Source of the DNA: Nakamurella panacisegetis | GTDB taxonomy: Bacteria > Actinomycetota > Actinomycetes > Mycobacteriales > Nakamurellaceae | Assembly: GCF_900104535.1 (NCBI RefSeq) | Contig: NZ_LT629710.1 | Coordinates: forward strand, 1,178,001-1,242,000 | Reading direction: 5' to 3' | Length of the DNA: 64,000 nt | Part shown: one piece after another, positions 1 to 7,762 of the stretch | Numbering within the stretch: the first letter of the stretch is position 1 | Layout: each line of letters opens with the position of its first letter | Notes under the pieces: model-generated | What the model was told of the DNA's origin: nothing | Databases searched by the model: none | Seen by the model: only the letters and a program-made list of their open reading frames with translations | Translations under genes and position numbers: made by a program

Positions 1-1345
1 TGATCGGGTCGGCCACGTTCGCCACGTCAAGGCCCTTGTTGGCCGAGATGCGGGACTTGGAGGCCTTCGACTGGGCGTTCGCCCAGTGCGCGGTGGTCAG
101 GAACCACTGGAACGCCTGGACCTCCGGGTTGGAGGAGAACGCGGCGACGAACTCGCCACCGACCTCGACCGGCTTGCCGAACGTGTCGCTCATGGTCGGC
201 TCGTAGAAGGCGTACAGATCGCCCGTCGGGGAGACGGTCGGGGTGCCCTTGAAGTTGGTCTCGTAGAACGACGCCTGCTGGTGCATGTAGCACTTGCCCT
301 GCTGGATCGGCAGACCGCCGTCGTTGAACGACGTGGTGGCGATGGAGGCGACGTCACCGATACCGGCGTTGACGTACTTGTCGTTCTTCCAGATCGACCC
401 GACCGTGGCGAGCGCCTTGGCGATGGCCGGGTCGGAGAACTTCACCTTGCCGGCGACCCACTGGTCGTAGACATCGGGGCCGGCCTGACGCAGGACGACC
501 TCTTCCAGCCAGTCGGTGGCGGTCCAGCCGGTGGCCGACCCGGACTCGACGCCGGCGCACCACGGCTTGACGCCGGACGGGTCAGCCGCGATCTTGTCCG
601 ACAGCGCGATCATCTGGTCCCAGGTGGTCGGGACGGTGTAGCCCTTGGCCGCGAACATCTTCGGCGAGTACCACACCAGCGACTTGACGTTGGCGCCGAG
701 CGGAGCCGCGTAGAACTTGCCGCCGATGGTGCCGTAGCTCTTCCAGCCCTTGTCCCAGTACTTGTCGACGTTGGCGGCGACCGAAGCCGGGGCCTCGACG
801 ACCTTGCCGGTGGCGACCAGGGTGGCCAGCAGGCCCGGCTGCGGGACGAACGCGATATTGGCCGCGTTGCCCGACTTGGCCTGGACGACGATCTGCTGCT
901 CGAAGTTCTTGTCCGAGGTGTACTTCACGGTGGCACCGGTGCACGTCGTGAAGTCCTTGAAGGACGACTCCACCTGCTTGCCCTCGTCACCAGCGATGCT
1001 GGTGTAGACGCTGACCTGCTTGCCGGAGATGTTCGGCCACGTCTTCTTCAGGTAGTCGCAGTACGTCGCGTCGTCGTTCAGGCCCGCGGCGGTGGCCGAG
1101 GACGAGGACGAGGGCCCGCCGGACGAAGCGGGGCTGGATGAGGCCGGCGCCGAAGCGGAAGGCGAGCCGGCGGCAGCGGAAGAGGAACCGACGGGGGCCG
1201 CAGCACTGGACGATCCGCCCGCGGCGCTGGCCGCCGAGCTGGTCGAGCTGCTGGAACTGGAACTGGAGCAAGCGGACATGATCAGCGCGAGGGCGCCGAT
1301 CCCTGCGATGGTGGCCATCGCCTTACTAGCCGACGTACGAGACAC
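1..1345 (-). CDS. Carbohydrate ABC transporter substrate-binding lipoprotein (5' complete, 3' end outside window)
   Basis: Extracellular solute-binding lipoprotein of a sugar importer, probably of the alpha-glucoside (AglE/maltose-like) class. The first 25 residues carry a basic start, a hydrophobic stretch and a lipobox (LIMSACSS), so the mature protein should be anchored at the outer face of the membrane by a lipidated Cys. A Ser/Ala-rich linker of about 60 residues follows, then the binding domain with ISGKQVSVYTSIAGDEGKQV, PLGANVKSLVWYSPKMF and TTWDQMIALSDKIAADP, typical of family 1 solute-binding proteins. I chose GTG at 1345 because GGAGG lies 7 bases upstream; an in-frame ATG at 1318 is the alternative. 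About 448 residues are visible and no stop is reached. The permease genes should lie to the left. A LacI-type operator sits 60 bases upstream. The sugar itself cannot be read from sequence. Confidence 0.85.
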   Translation of the reverse strand, partial: MSRTSASKAMATIAGIGALALIMSACSSSSSSSSTSSAASAAGGSSSAAAPVGSSSAAAGSPSASAPASSSPASSGGPSSSSSATAAGLNDDATYCDYLKKTWPNISGKQVSVYTSIAGDEGKQVESSFKDFTTCTGATVKYTSDKNFEQQIVVQAKSGNAANIAFVPQPGLLATLVATGKVVEAPASVAANVDKYWDKGWKSYGTIGGKFYAAPLGANVKSLVWYSPKMFAAKGYTVPTTWDQMIALSDKIAADPSGVKPWCAGVESGSATGWTATDWLEEVVLRQAGPDVYDQWVAGKVKFSDPAIAKALATVGSIWKNDKYVNAGIGDVASIATTSFNDGGLPIQQGKCYMHQQASFYETNFKGTPTVSPTGDLYAFYEPTMSDTFGKPVEVGGEFVAAFSSNPEVQAFQWFLTTAHWANAQSKASKSRISANKGLDVANVADPI

Positions 1346-1403
1346 TCGGCCGCCTCCGTTTCTTGGGGAAAAGTCGATGTGAGGGTGCTCACAACAGGCC
1401 CAA

Positions 1404-1417
1404 TGAAAGCGTTTTCA
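1404..1417. promoter_or_regulatory. LacI/GalR-family operator upstream of sugar ABC operon
   Basis: The sequence TGAAAGCGTTTTCA is a near-perfect palindrome around a central CG and matches the LacI/GalR (cre-like) operator pattern TGNAANCGNTTNCA. It lies 59 bases upstream of the start of the sugar-binding lipoprotein, where a repressor would control transcription in response to the sugar. No LacI-family gene is in the window. Confidence 0.7.
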
Positions 1418-1452
1418 ACGCGGCTTGGCAAGGCCGGGACGGTCATCCTCGC

Positions 1453-1468
1453 GTAACGATTCCGTAAC
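1453..1468. promoter_or_regulatory. Direct repeat GTAAC-N6-GTAAC, possible response-regulator site
   Basis: Two copies of GTAAC begin 11 bases apart, and a weaker AATAAC follows at 1483-1488 on the same helical face. Direct repeats of this kind are bound by OmpR-family regulators such as MtrA or GlnR in actinomycetes. The site lies between the divergent ABC and sigma-factor genes. Function is inferred only from the pattern. Confidence 0.3.
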
Positions 1469-1697
1469 CCGCATGGGTGACGAATAACGATGTGGTCGCG
1501 AACGACTCCTGAGACGGGCATGAATCTGCCATGAATCGGGCGCATTCGGCTGACCCTGACCTGCGATGACACATCGTTGGTGGCGCCCGGTCCGACCGGC
1601 TGGATCGGATACCCGTCCTGGGGCGCCGACTCGTGTCAGGATCGACGGACCAGCCCGCGATCACGTCGCGGGCCGAACTCCTCGAGGAGCAACGAGC

Positions 1698-2351
1698 ATG
1701 ACGGTCGACGACCAGTGGGCGGAGTCGGCGGTCGAACGCACCCTTGGAACGCTGGCCCGGCTCAACCCGGATTTCCCGCCCGCCGCCCAGCCCGAACCGC
1801 CTTCCTCGGCCACCCTGCCGGGCGCCACCGCGACCCCGGCCGGACCGGCCCCGGCCCGTACTCCGGTCGCTGACGTCACCATCGACGACATCTACCGGAC
1901 CCACCGGATGGGGATGGTCCGGCTCGCCATCCTGTTGGTGGACGATCAGGCCAGCGCCGAGGACGTGGTCCAGGAGGCGTTCGCCGGCCTGTTCCGCAAC
2001 TGGGCCGGACTGCGCGACAACGCCGCGGCCATCGGCTATCTGCGCACGGCCGTGGTCAACGGATCCCGTTCGATGCTGCGCCGCCGGCGGACCGCGCGGG
2101 CCTACGTCCCTCCGCACCCGGGCACCGAGCGATCGGCCGAGTCGCTGGCCCTGCTCACCGCCGAACACCAGGCCGTGGTCACCGCGCTGGCCGACCTGGC
2201 CCCCCGGCAACGGGAGGTCCTGGTCCTTCGCTACTACGGCGGACTGTCGGAGGCGGAGATCGCCGAGGCCACCGGTCTGTCCAAGGGCACCGTCAAGTCC
2301 ACCGCCAGCCGGGCCGTGGCCAAGCTCGGCGACATCATGAGGGCGCGATGA
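1698..2351 (+). CDS. SigE-family ECF RNA polymerase sigma factor
   Basis: A 217-residue extracytoplasmic-function sigma factor. An unusual Pro/Ala-rich N-terminal extension of about 50 residues precedes sigma region 2 (DDIYRTHRMGMVRLAILL, then DQASAEDVVQEAFAGLFRNW) and, after a basic linker, region 4 (LAPRQREVLVLRYYGGLSEA, then TGLSKGTVKSTASRAVAKLG), the -35-binding helix-turn-helix. The start at 1698 is preferred over upstream in-frame codons because GAGGAG lies 9 bases before it. The stop overlaps the next start in ATGA, so the downstream membrane peptide is translated with it. The target regulon is unknown, and no classical zinc anti-sigma factor is present. Confidence 0.88.
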   Translation: MTVDDQWAESAVERTLGTLARLNPDFPPAAQPEPPSSATLPGATATPAGPAPARTPVADVTIDDIYRTHRMGMVRLAILLVDDQASAEDVVQEAFAGLFRNWAGLRDNAAAIGYLRTAVVNGSRSMLRRRRTARAYVPPHPGTERSAESLALLTAEHQAVVTALADLAPRQREVLVLRYYGGLSEAEIAEATGLSKGTVKSTASRAVAKLGDIMRAR

Positions 2352-2581
2352 CCCTTCCCGGACGGCCGCCGTCGAGTGGGCCCGGCGGCGACCCGGACGC
2401 CGAACGGGTGCTGGCGCAAGCGCTGCGGGCGATGGCCGGCGGCGGGAAGCAGGTCCGTCCTGAGAACGGTCCTCCCGCCTCCGGACGCGAGCCGCTGACC
2501 CGGCTGCAGGTCCTGTTGATCGCGACGATCGTCGGGTTGCTCGTCGGCATCACGGCCGGGCTGATCAGCCTGCTGGTGTAG
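2348..2581 (+). CDS. Small single-pass membrane protein coupled to the sigma factor
   Basis: A 77-residue protein whose ATG overlaps the sigma factor stop (ATGA). About 45 polar, Pro/Gly-rich residues are followed by one C-terminal transmembrane helix (LLIATIVGLLVGITAGLISL) ending at the stop. It lacks the HxxxCxxC motif of ZAS anti-sigma factors. Translational coupling makes a role with the sigma factor plausible, for example as a membrane tether, but this is inference. Its last 17 bases overlap the convergent FAD-oxidase gene. Confidence 0.6.
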   Translation: MTLPGRPPSSGPGGDPDAERVLAQALRAMAGGGKQVRPENGPPASGREPLTRLQVLLIATIVGLLVGITAGLISLLV

Positions 2582-3974
2582 GCGCTTCGGTGAACATCGA
2601 TCCCGGATTGAACAGCCCGTCCGGGTCCAGCGCGTTCTTGATCCGCCGATGCAGATCCAGCCCGACCGGGCCGATCTCGCGGGCCAGGAAATCCTGCTTG
2701 ATCCGGCCGACCCCGTGCTCACCGGTCACCGTCCCGCCCAGTGCCCGGCCCGCGTCCAGCATCAGGCCGAAGGCCAGTTCGGCCGCCGCCGCCTGGGCCG
2801 GGTCGGCCGCGTCGTAGACGATCGTCGGGTGCATGTTGCCGTCGCCGGCGTGCCCGACCACCCCGATGGTCAGACCGACCTGGGCCGAGATCTTCTCGCA
2901 GGCGCTGATCAACTCGGCGATCCGGGTCCGGGGCACGCTGACGTCATCGGTCAGCCAGGTCCCGAACATCTCCAGGGACGACAGGACGTCCCGCCGGGCC
3001 TGCAGCAACATCCGACCCTCGGCCAGGTCGTCGGTGACGTAGGCGAAGGTGGCCCCGGCCCGGAGACAGACCACCTCGAGCTCGTCCATCTCCCGTCGCC
3101 CGACCCCCGCACCGGCGTCGGACTGCCCGATCAACAGCGCGGCCGGGGTCTCGCCGTCACCGAGGACCTTCGTGCCGTGCTTGGCCTCGACGGCCCGGAT
3201 GCAGGTGGCGTCCATGATCTCCAGCAGGGACGGCACCAGCCCGGCCCGGATCGCGCCCGACACCGCCTCGCCCGCCGCTTCCGTCGAGGCGAACGCAGCC
3301 ACCAGCGTGACCGGGGCGGCCGGCTTCGGCCGCAGCGCGAGCGTGGCCTCGGTGATGATGCACAGCGTGCCCTCGGACCCGACCAGCAGCTTCGTCAGGT
3401 CGTACCCGGCGACCCCCTTGACCGTGCGGCGGCCGGTGCGGAGCACCTCCCCCGATGCCAGCACGACCTCGAGACCGAGGACCGCGTCGGTGGTCACGCC
3501 GTACTTCACACAGCACAGTCCGCCGGCATTGGTCGACAGATTTCCGCCGATGGTGCACCAGTCGTAGGACGAAGGGTCGGGGGCGTAGAACAGACCGCAG
3601 GATTCGACGGCCGTGCGGAAGTCCAGGTTGACCACGCCCGGTTGCACCACGGCCAGTCGGTTGCCCTGGTCGATCTCCAGAATGGCGTTCATCCTGGTCA
3701 TCACCATCGTCACGGCGCCGTCCACCGCGTTCGCCGCTCCCGTTAGGCCGGAGCCGGCACCGCGCGGCACGATCGGGATCCGCGCCGCCGCACAGAGCTT
3801 CACGATCGCGGCGACCTCGGCCGTGTCGATCGGGAAGACCACCGCGAGCGGAGTACCGCTGGGGGCCAACGGCATCATGTCGCGACTGAAACCGGAGGTG
3901 ATGTCCGGATCCAGCACCACCCGGGATGGCTCCAGCGCATCGCCCAGAGCGGCCAGGAACTCCTTCGTCTCCAT
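2565..3974 (-). CDS. FAD-linked oxidase, glycolate oxidase GlcD / D-lactate dehydrogenase type
   Basis: A 469-residue cytoplasmic flavoprotein expected to oxidise a 2-hydroxy acid such as glycolate or D-lactate. The PCMH-type FAD domain has PRGAGSGLTGAANAVDG, CTIGGNLSTNAGGLCCVKYG and LVGSEGTLCIITEATLAL. The C-terminal FAD-oxidase domain has the metal-site GHAGDGNMHP and the family signature GEHGVGRIK, ending in NALDPDGLFNPG. Length fits GlcD. I took the ATG at 3974 (METKEF) rather than GTG 4019, which would add 15 non-conserved residues; neither has a strong ribosome site. No glcE/glcF partners lie nearby, so it may act alone. Substrate remains uncertain. Confidence 0.85.
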   Translation of the reverse strand: METKEFLAALGDALEPSRVVLDPDITSGFSRDMMPLAPSGTPLAVVFPIDTAEVAAIVKLCAAARIPIVPRGAGSGLTGAANAVDGAVTMVMTRMNAILEIDQGNRLAVVQPGVVNLDFRTAVESCGLFYAPDPSSYDWCTIGGNLSTNAGGLCCVKYGVTTDAVLGLEVVLASGEVLRTGRRTVKGVAGYDLTKLLVGSEGTLCIITEATLALRPKPAAPVTLVAAFASTEAAGEAVSGAIRAGLVPSLLEIMDATCIRAVEAKHGTKVLGDGETPAALLIGQSDAGAGVGRREMDELEVVCLRAGATFAYVTDDLAEGRMLLQARRDVLSSLEMFGTWLTDDVSVPRTRIAELISACEKISAQVGLTIGVVGHAGDGNMHPTIVYDAADPAQAAAAELAFGLMLDAGRALGGTVTGEHGVGRIKQDFLAREIGPVGLDLHRRIKNALDPDGLFNPGSMFTEAPTPAG

Positions 3975-4091
3975 CGGTCCACGGTAGTCCTGACCATCAC
4001 CACCTGCGATGACGGTCACACCCCGGGCACCTGGACGGTCACGGTCGGCCGAGCGAACTCACAGGTTTATCAGAGCCGGGCCGGTATCGTC

Positions 4092-4757
4092 GTGCTGGTG
4101 AACCCGACTCATGTTGCCGGCCTCCTCCCGTCCTGGCTCGACGGAGGGCACCTAGTGGAATCGATGGGTTCCTGGGCGCTGCTGGTCTTCGCCCTGATCA
4201 TCTTCGCCGAGTGCGGCCTGCTCATCGGATTCTTCCTGCCCGGCGACACCCTGCTGTTCATCGCCGGGCTCCTGGTGGCCACCCACAAGCTTCACGTCAA
4301 CCTGGTCGCGGTGATCCTGATCCTGGTGGTGGCGGCCTTCGTCGGCAATATCGTCGGATACGGGATCGGCCGGAAGGCCGGACCCCTGGTCTTCGATCGG
4401 CCGAACGCGAAATTCTTCAAACACGAGTACGTCGAGAAGTCCGAGGTGTTCTTCGCCAAGTACGGGAAGGTCGCCGTCATCCTGGCCCGTTTCGTCCCGG
4501 TCGTGCGCACGGTGGCCACTGTGATGGCCGGTGTCTCCCGGATGGACGCCAGGCTCTACACCCTGTATTCGGCCATCGGCGGCGTCGTCTGGGTCGCCGG
4601 AGTGACCGTCGCCGGATATTTCCTGGGCCAGATCCAGTTCATCGCCGACCATGTCGACGTGATCCTGGTCGGTGCCGTGGTCGTCGTCGTGCTGGTCTCC
4701 GCGGTCCCGGCCCTGCTGCACCTGCGTCAGCGCAGGCGCGCGGCCGAGGCCGGCTGA
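4092..4757 (+). CDS. DedA family membrane protein
   Basis: A 221-residue integral membrane protein of the DedA/SNARE-associated family, linked in other bacteria to lipid (undecaprenyl or C55 carrier) translocation and membrane homeostasis. Signatures include the E in FAECGLLIGFFLPGDTLLF, the GNIVGYGIGRKAG segment and the amphipathic FARFVPVVRTVATVMAGVS-like stretch (ILARFVPVVRTVATVMAGVS). Several hydrophobic helices follow, and a basic tail (LRQRRRAAEAG) ends the protein. Start codons at 4092 (GTG) and 4098 (GTG) are both possible; no clear Shine-Dalgarno is seen. The gene stands alone, convergent with two small membrane protein genes. Confidence 0.87.
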   Translation: MLVNPTHVAGLLPSWLDGGHLVESMGSWALLVFALIIFAECGLLIGFFLPGDTLLFIAGLLVATHKLHVNLVAVILILVVAAFVGNIVGYGIGRKAGPLVFDRPNAKFFKHEYVEKSEVFFAKYGKVAVILARFVPVVRTVATVMAGVSRMDARLYTLYSAIGGVVWVAGVTVAGYFLGQIQFIADHVDVILVGAVVVVVLVSAVPALLHLRQRRRAAEAG

Positions 4758-4804
4758 GACCAGCTACTGCACGCAACGTCCCCGCCCGGCGGTCGAGCCC
4801 ACCG

Positions 4805-5086
4805 TCAGGACGGGGGCGTTCGGTATTTCGCGCAGAACGCGTCCGGCCCGGTCAGGTGGACACCGAACCAGCTCACTCCCCCGTTGCACAGCGGCTCCGG
4901 GTTCTCGCTGGAGATCGCCCCGATCTGCTGACGGACGGCGAACACGACGATCAGCAACAGCGCCGCGACGCCGATCACGACCACTCGACCGGCCCACCGG
5001 CGGATCAGCACCAGCAGCACGACGGCGACGGCCGCGAGGGCGGCCAGCAACCAGGTCAGGTCGGTGACAGCGGTGTCGACATTCAC
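4805..5086 (-). CDS. Small two-helix membrane protein with C-terminal Cys pair (paralog B)
   Basis: A 93-residue protein of unknown function. Two hydrophobic helices (about residues 11-28 and 33-50) are followed by a short domain with two Cys around a WFGVHLTGPDAFC stretch. It lies 9 bases after paralog A (5096-5362), which has the same plan and the motif FG[IV]x[LV]TxPxx-Cys. The Cys pair could form a disulfide if the tail is outside the membrane. No family recognised. Confidence 0.65.
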   Translation of the reverse strand: MNVDTAVTDLTWLLAALAAVAVVLLVLIRRWAGRVVVIGVAALLLIVVFAVRQQIGAISSENPEPLCNGGVSWFGVHLTGPDAFCAKYRTPPS

Positions 5087-5095
5087 GCCGCTGGA

Positions 5096-5362
5096 CTAGT
5101 TGGTCGGGCAGCCGGGATACGTGACGTCGATCCCGAAGAATGTCGGGTGGGACTTGCAGGCCGAGGTCTGCAGGTGATTGCCGAAGTCGACCACCTTGGA
5201 CCGCTGCTGCCATCCGAAGAACACGATGAGCGCGGCCAGCACCAGGATGATGATCTTGCCGACGATCTTCTTGATGATGATGGCCAGCACGATGCCGATC
5301 ACGGCGATGCCGATCAACGCCCACATCGCGGTGTTCTTGATGGTCTGCAGGTCGAGGTTCAC
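5096..5362 (-). CDS. Small two-helix membrane protein with C-terminal Cys pair (paralog A)
   Basis: An 88-residue protein of unknown function, first gene of a two-gene unit with paralog B. Helices at roughly residues 13-30 and 34-49 (IIIKKIVGKIIILVLAALIV) precede a tail with Cys residues flanking HPTFFGIDVTYPG. The start MNLDLQTI parallels MNVDTAVT in paralog B, so the pair probably arose by tandem duplication. The shared tail motif suggests a conserved extracytoplasmic micro-domain. Confidence 0.65.
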   Translation of the reverse strand: MNLDLQTIKNTAMWALIGIAVIGIVLAIIIKKIVGKIIILVLAALIVFFGWQQRSKVVDFGNHLQTSACKSHPTFFGIDVTYPGCPTN

Positions 5363-5433
5363 CGGCAGAATCTACCCCTCCCACCTGTGGTGCCCGGGTG
5401 TGAACGGTCCGGCTTCCGCCCGGGTGGTCCTGG

Positions 5434-6084
5434 TCACCAGGCGCGGTTCAGGTCGGCGTGCTGTCGCACCCAGGCATGCATCGCGATGCCGGCCGCCACC
5501 CCGGCGTTGATCGACCGGGTAGAACCGAACTGGGCGATCGACACCGTCATCCCGGCCGCCGCCCTGGCCTCGGGAGTTAGGCCCTCGGATTCGGATCCGA
5601 ACAGCAGCAGAGCATTCCGGGGCAGGTCCACGGTTTCGATCGGCACCGATCCGGACACGTTGTCCACCGCCACCACCACCAGACCGGCGCCATGGGCGTA
5701 CTCGACGAGCGTGGCCACGTCGGCGTGATGGTGCAGGTGCTGGTAGCGGTCGGTGACCATGGCCCCGCGCCGGTTCCAGCGACGCCGCCCGACGATGTGC
5801 ACGCTGGCCGCGCCGAAGGCGTTCGCGGTGCGGACCACGGTGCCGATGTTGTGGTCGTGCCCGAAGTTCTCGATGGCCACCTGGAACGGGTGCCGCCGGG
5901 CGTCCAGATCGGCGACGATCGCCTCGCGCCGCCAGTACCGATAGTGGTCGACCACGTTCCGGCGGTCACCGCTGGCCAGCAACTCCGGGTCGAAGTGGGG
6001 ATCGGTCGGCCAGGGCAGCGGGTGGGGTCCGACGCCGACGGCCGGGGCAGCCGTCCACTCGGTGGGGCCCGGTTCGTCGACCAC
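5434..6084 (-). CDS. TrmH/SpoU-family RNA 2'-O-methyltransferase
   Basis: A 216-residue SPOUT-class methyltransferase that should add a methyl group to a ribose 2'-OH in tRNA or rRNA using S-adenosylmethionine. Family motifs are visible: IENFGHDHNIGTVVRTANAF (motif 1, with N-x-G-x-x-x-R), NALLLFGSESEGLTPEA (motif 2) and IAQFGSTRSINAGVAAGIAM (motif 3, with S-x-N). I placed the start at GTG 6084, 14 bases after the pyrE stop; a longer frame open to 6678 is only pyrE read out of frame. The gene follows pyrE and is probably co-transcribed. The exact RNA target cannot be read. Confidence 0.85.
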   Translation of the reverse strand: MVDEPGPTEWTAAPAVGVGPHPLPWPTDPHFDPELLASGDRRNVVDHYRYWRREAIVADLDARRHPFQVAIENFGHDHNIGTVVRTANAFGAASVHIVGRRRWNRRGAMVTDRYQHLHHHADVATLVEYAHGAGLVVVAVDNVSGSVPIETVDLPRNALLLFGSESEGLTPEARAAAGMTVSIAQFGSTRSINAGVAAGIAMHAWVRQHADLNRAW

Positions 6085-6098
6085 CGGCTCGGTGGGGT

Positions 6099-6662
6099 TC
6101 AGCCCAGGCCCAGATCGGACAGGCCGAGCAGGTACCGGTAGGTCAGGCCCTCGGCCCCCAGCACGGCGTCGGCACCGGTGTTGCGGTCGACGATGGTCGC
6201 CACCCCGACCACTTCGGCACCCGCCTGCCGGAGCGCCTCGACCGCCTGCAACGGAGACGCACCGGTGGTGGTGGTGTCCTCGACGACGAGGACCCGCTTG
6301 CCGGCCACGTCGGGTCCCTCGATCTGGCGCTGCATGCCGTGGGCCTTCGCCGCCTTGCGGACCACGAATGCGTCGATCGGCCGGCCGGGCGCGTGCATGA
6401 CGGCCGTCGCCACGGGATCCGCACCCAGGGTGAGACCGCCGACCGCGTCGAAGTCCCAGTCGGCGGTCAACTGACGCAGCAGCACCCCGATCAGCGGGCC
6501 GGCCTCGTGATGCAGGGTGGCCCGGCGCAGGTCGACGTAGTAGTCGGCCTCGCGACCGGAGGACAGCGTCACCCGGCCGTGAACCACAGCCAGATCGGCC
6601 ACGAGTTCGGCCAGTCTGGCCTTGGCCGCGGCGTCCGGAATGGGAGCGGATTCGATCGTCAC
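6099..6662 (-). CDS. pyrE: Orotate phosphoribosyltransferase
   Basis: A 187-residue enzyme of pyrimidine biosynthesis that joins orotate to PRPP, giving orotidine 5'-phosphate. The PRPP-binding signature VLVVEDTTTTGASPLQAVEA is canonical, and FVVRKAAKAHGMQRQIEG supplies the catalytic Lys/His loop. The N-terminal LVVHGRVTLSSGREADYYVD-like stretch (VTLSSGREADYYVDLRRATL) is typical of actinobacterial PyrE. GTG at 6662 is chosen because the family starts here (VTIESAP); longer frames are not conserved. It is divergent from a hydrolase gene 27 bases away and followed by a methyltransferase gene. Confidence 0.93.
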   Translation of the reverse strand: MTIESAPIPDAAAKARLAELVADLAVVHGRVTLSSGREADYYVDLRRATLHHEAGPLIGVLLRQLTADWDFDAVGGLTLGADPVATAVMHAPGRPIDAFVVRKAAKAHGMQRQIEGPDVAGKRVLVVEDTTTTGASPLQAVEALRQAGAEVVGVATIVDRNTGADAVLGAEGLTYRYLLGLSDLGLG

Positions 6663-6689
6663 GCAGCAAGGGTGACATATCCTGCCCGC

Positions 6690-7739
6690 ATGGCCGAGTT
6701 TCCGAACGTCGCCGTCAACATGATCACCACCCCGGACCTCGCGGTCTGTGTCCGTGAGGTGGTCAACCGGATGGACGGCCGGCCGGTGATCTTCGTGCAC
6801 GGCAACGTTTCCTCATCGGTCTTCTTCCTCCCGGTGATGGCCCAACTGCCGCCGCACGTCCGGCCGATCGCCATCGACCTGCGTGGATTCGGCGGGACCG
6901 ACGCCGCGCCGGTGGACGCCACCCGCGGGCTGGCGGTGTTCGCCGACGACGTCTGGGCCACCGTCGACGCGCTCGGGCTGGGCGCGGTCGACCTGGTCGG
7001 CTGGTCCATGGGCGGCGGTGTGGTGCTGCAGATGCTGCTCGACCGGCCGGCCGCGGTCACCTCGGTGACGCTGGTGAACCCGGTGTCGCCCTTCGGGTTC
7101 GGCGGCACCACCGGCCTGGACGGCGCGCTGGTCGCCCCGGACGGGGCCGGCTCCGGGGGCGGCACGGCGAATGCCGATTTCGTGGCCGCCCTGCGCGACG
7201 ACGACGACAGCAGCGAGGGGCCGACGTCACCGCTCGGCACTCTCCGGTCCTTCTACGTGGCTCCGGGCTGGGACCGGGAGAACGAAGGCGTCTTCGTCCG
7301 GTCCATGCTCTCCACCAGCATCGGAGACGACAACTATCCGGGCGACTCGGTCGGGTCGGACAGCTGGCCGGGGGTCGCGCCGGGCACCCGCGGGGTGCTC
7401 AACACCATGGCCCCGATCTACCTGGACCTGTCGGGCATCGTCGATGTCACCCCGAAACCGCCGATCCTGTGGATCCGCGGCGAGCTCGACCAGATCGTCT
7501 CGGACGCTTCGCTCTTCGATCTCGCGCAACTCGGTCTACTCGGCGCGGTCCCGGGCTATCCCGGGGTGGACAAGGTGCCGCCGCAACCGATGGTGGGCCA
7601 GACCCGGTCGGTACTGGACGCCTACGCCAACTCCGGCGGTGAGTACACCGAGGTGGTCGTCCCGGGCGCCGGGCACACCCCGCACATCGAGAAGCCGGAC
7701 ATCTTCCTGGCCGCGTTGCGTATCCACCTGAAGGTCTGA
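6690..7739 (+). CDS. Alpha/beta hydrolase
   Basis: A 349-residue alpha/beta hydrolase. The oxyanion HGN (VIFVHGNVSSSVFF), the nucleophile elbow GWSMGG, an acid in ILWIRGELDQIVSD and the catalytic His in VPGAGHTPHIEKPD are in the expected order. A long Gly/Asp-rich lid (about residues 130-220) separates core strands and is larger than usual. No signal peptide. Substrate unknown; the divergent pyrE start is 27 bases away, so promoters must overlap. Start ATG 6690 gives MAEFPNVAV. Confidence 0.85.
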   Translation: MAEFPNVAVNMITTPDLAVCVREVVNRMDGRPVIFVHGNVSSSVFFLPVMAQLPPHVRPIAIDLRGFGGTDAAPVDATRGLAVFADDVWATVDALGLGAVDLVGWSMGGGVVLQMLLDRPAAVTSVTLVNPVSPFGFGGTTGLDGALVAPDGAGSGGGTANADFVAALRDDDDSSEGPTSPLGTLRSFYVAPGWDRENEGVFVRSMLSTSIGDDNYPGDSVGSDSWPGVAPGTRGVLNTMAPIYLDLSGIVDVTPKPPILWIRGELDQIVSDASLFDLAQLGLLGAVPGYPGVDKVPPQPMVGQTRSVLDAYANSGGEYTEVVVPGAGHTPHIEKPDIFLAALRIHLKV

Positions 7740-7762
7740 GCGAAGTTGATTACACTGCAAGC

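Noticed and set aside
86-1141. Long plus-strand open frame (351 residues) opposite the sugar-binding protein gene
   Set aside because: Arg/Gly/Asp-rich translation without domains; it is the antisense of a strongly supported ABC gene.
2649-3746. 365-residue plus-strand frame inside the FAD-oxidase gene
   Set aside because: No domain, typical shadow frame of a high-GC gene.
5434-6678. One 414-residue fused protein
   Set aside because: The N-terminal half is pyrE in the wrong frame; only the part after 6084 is the methyltransferase.
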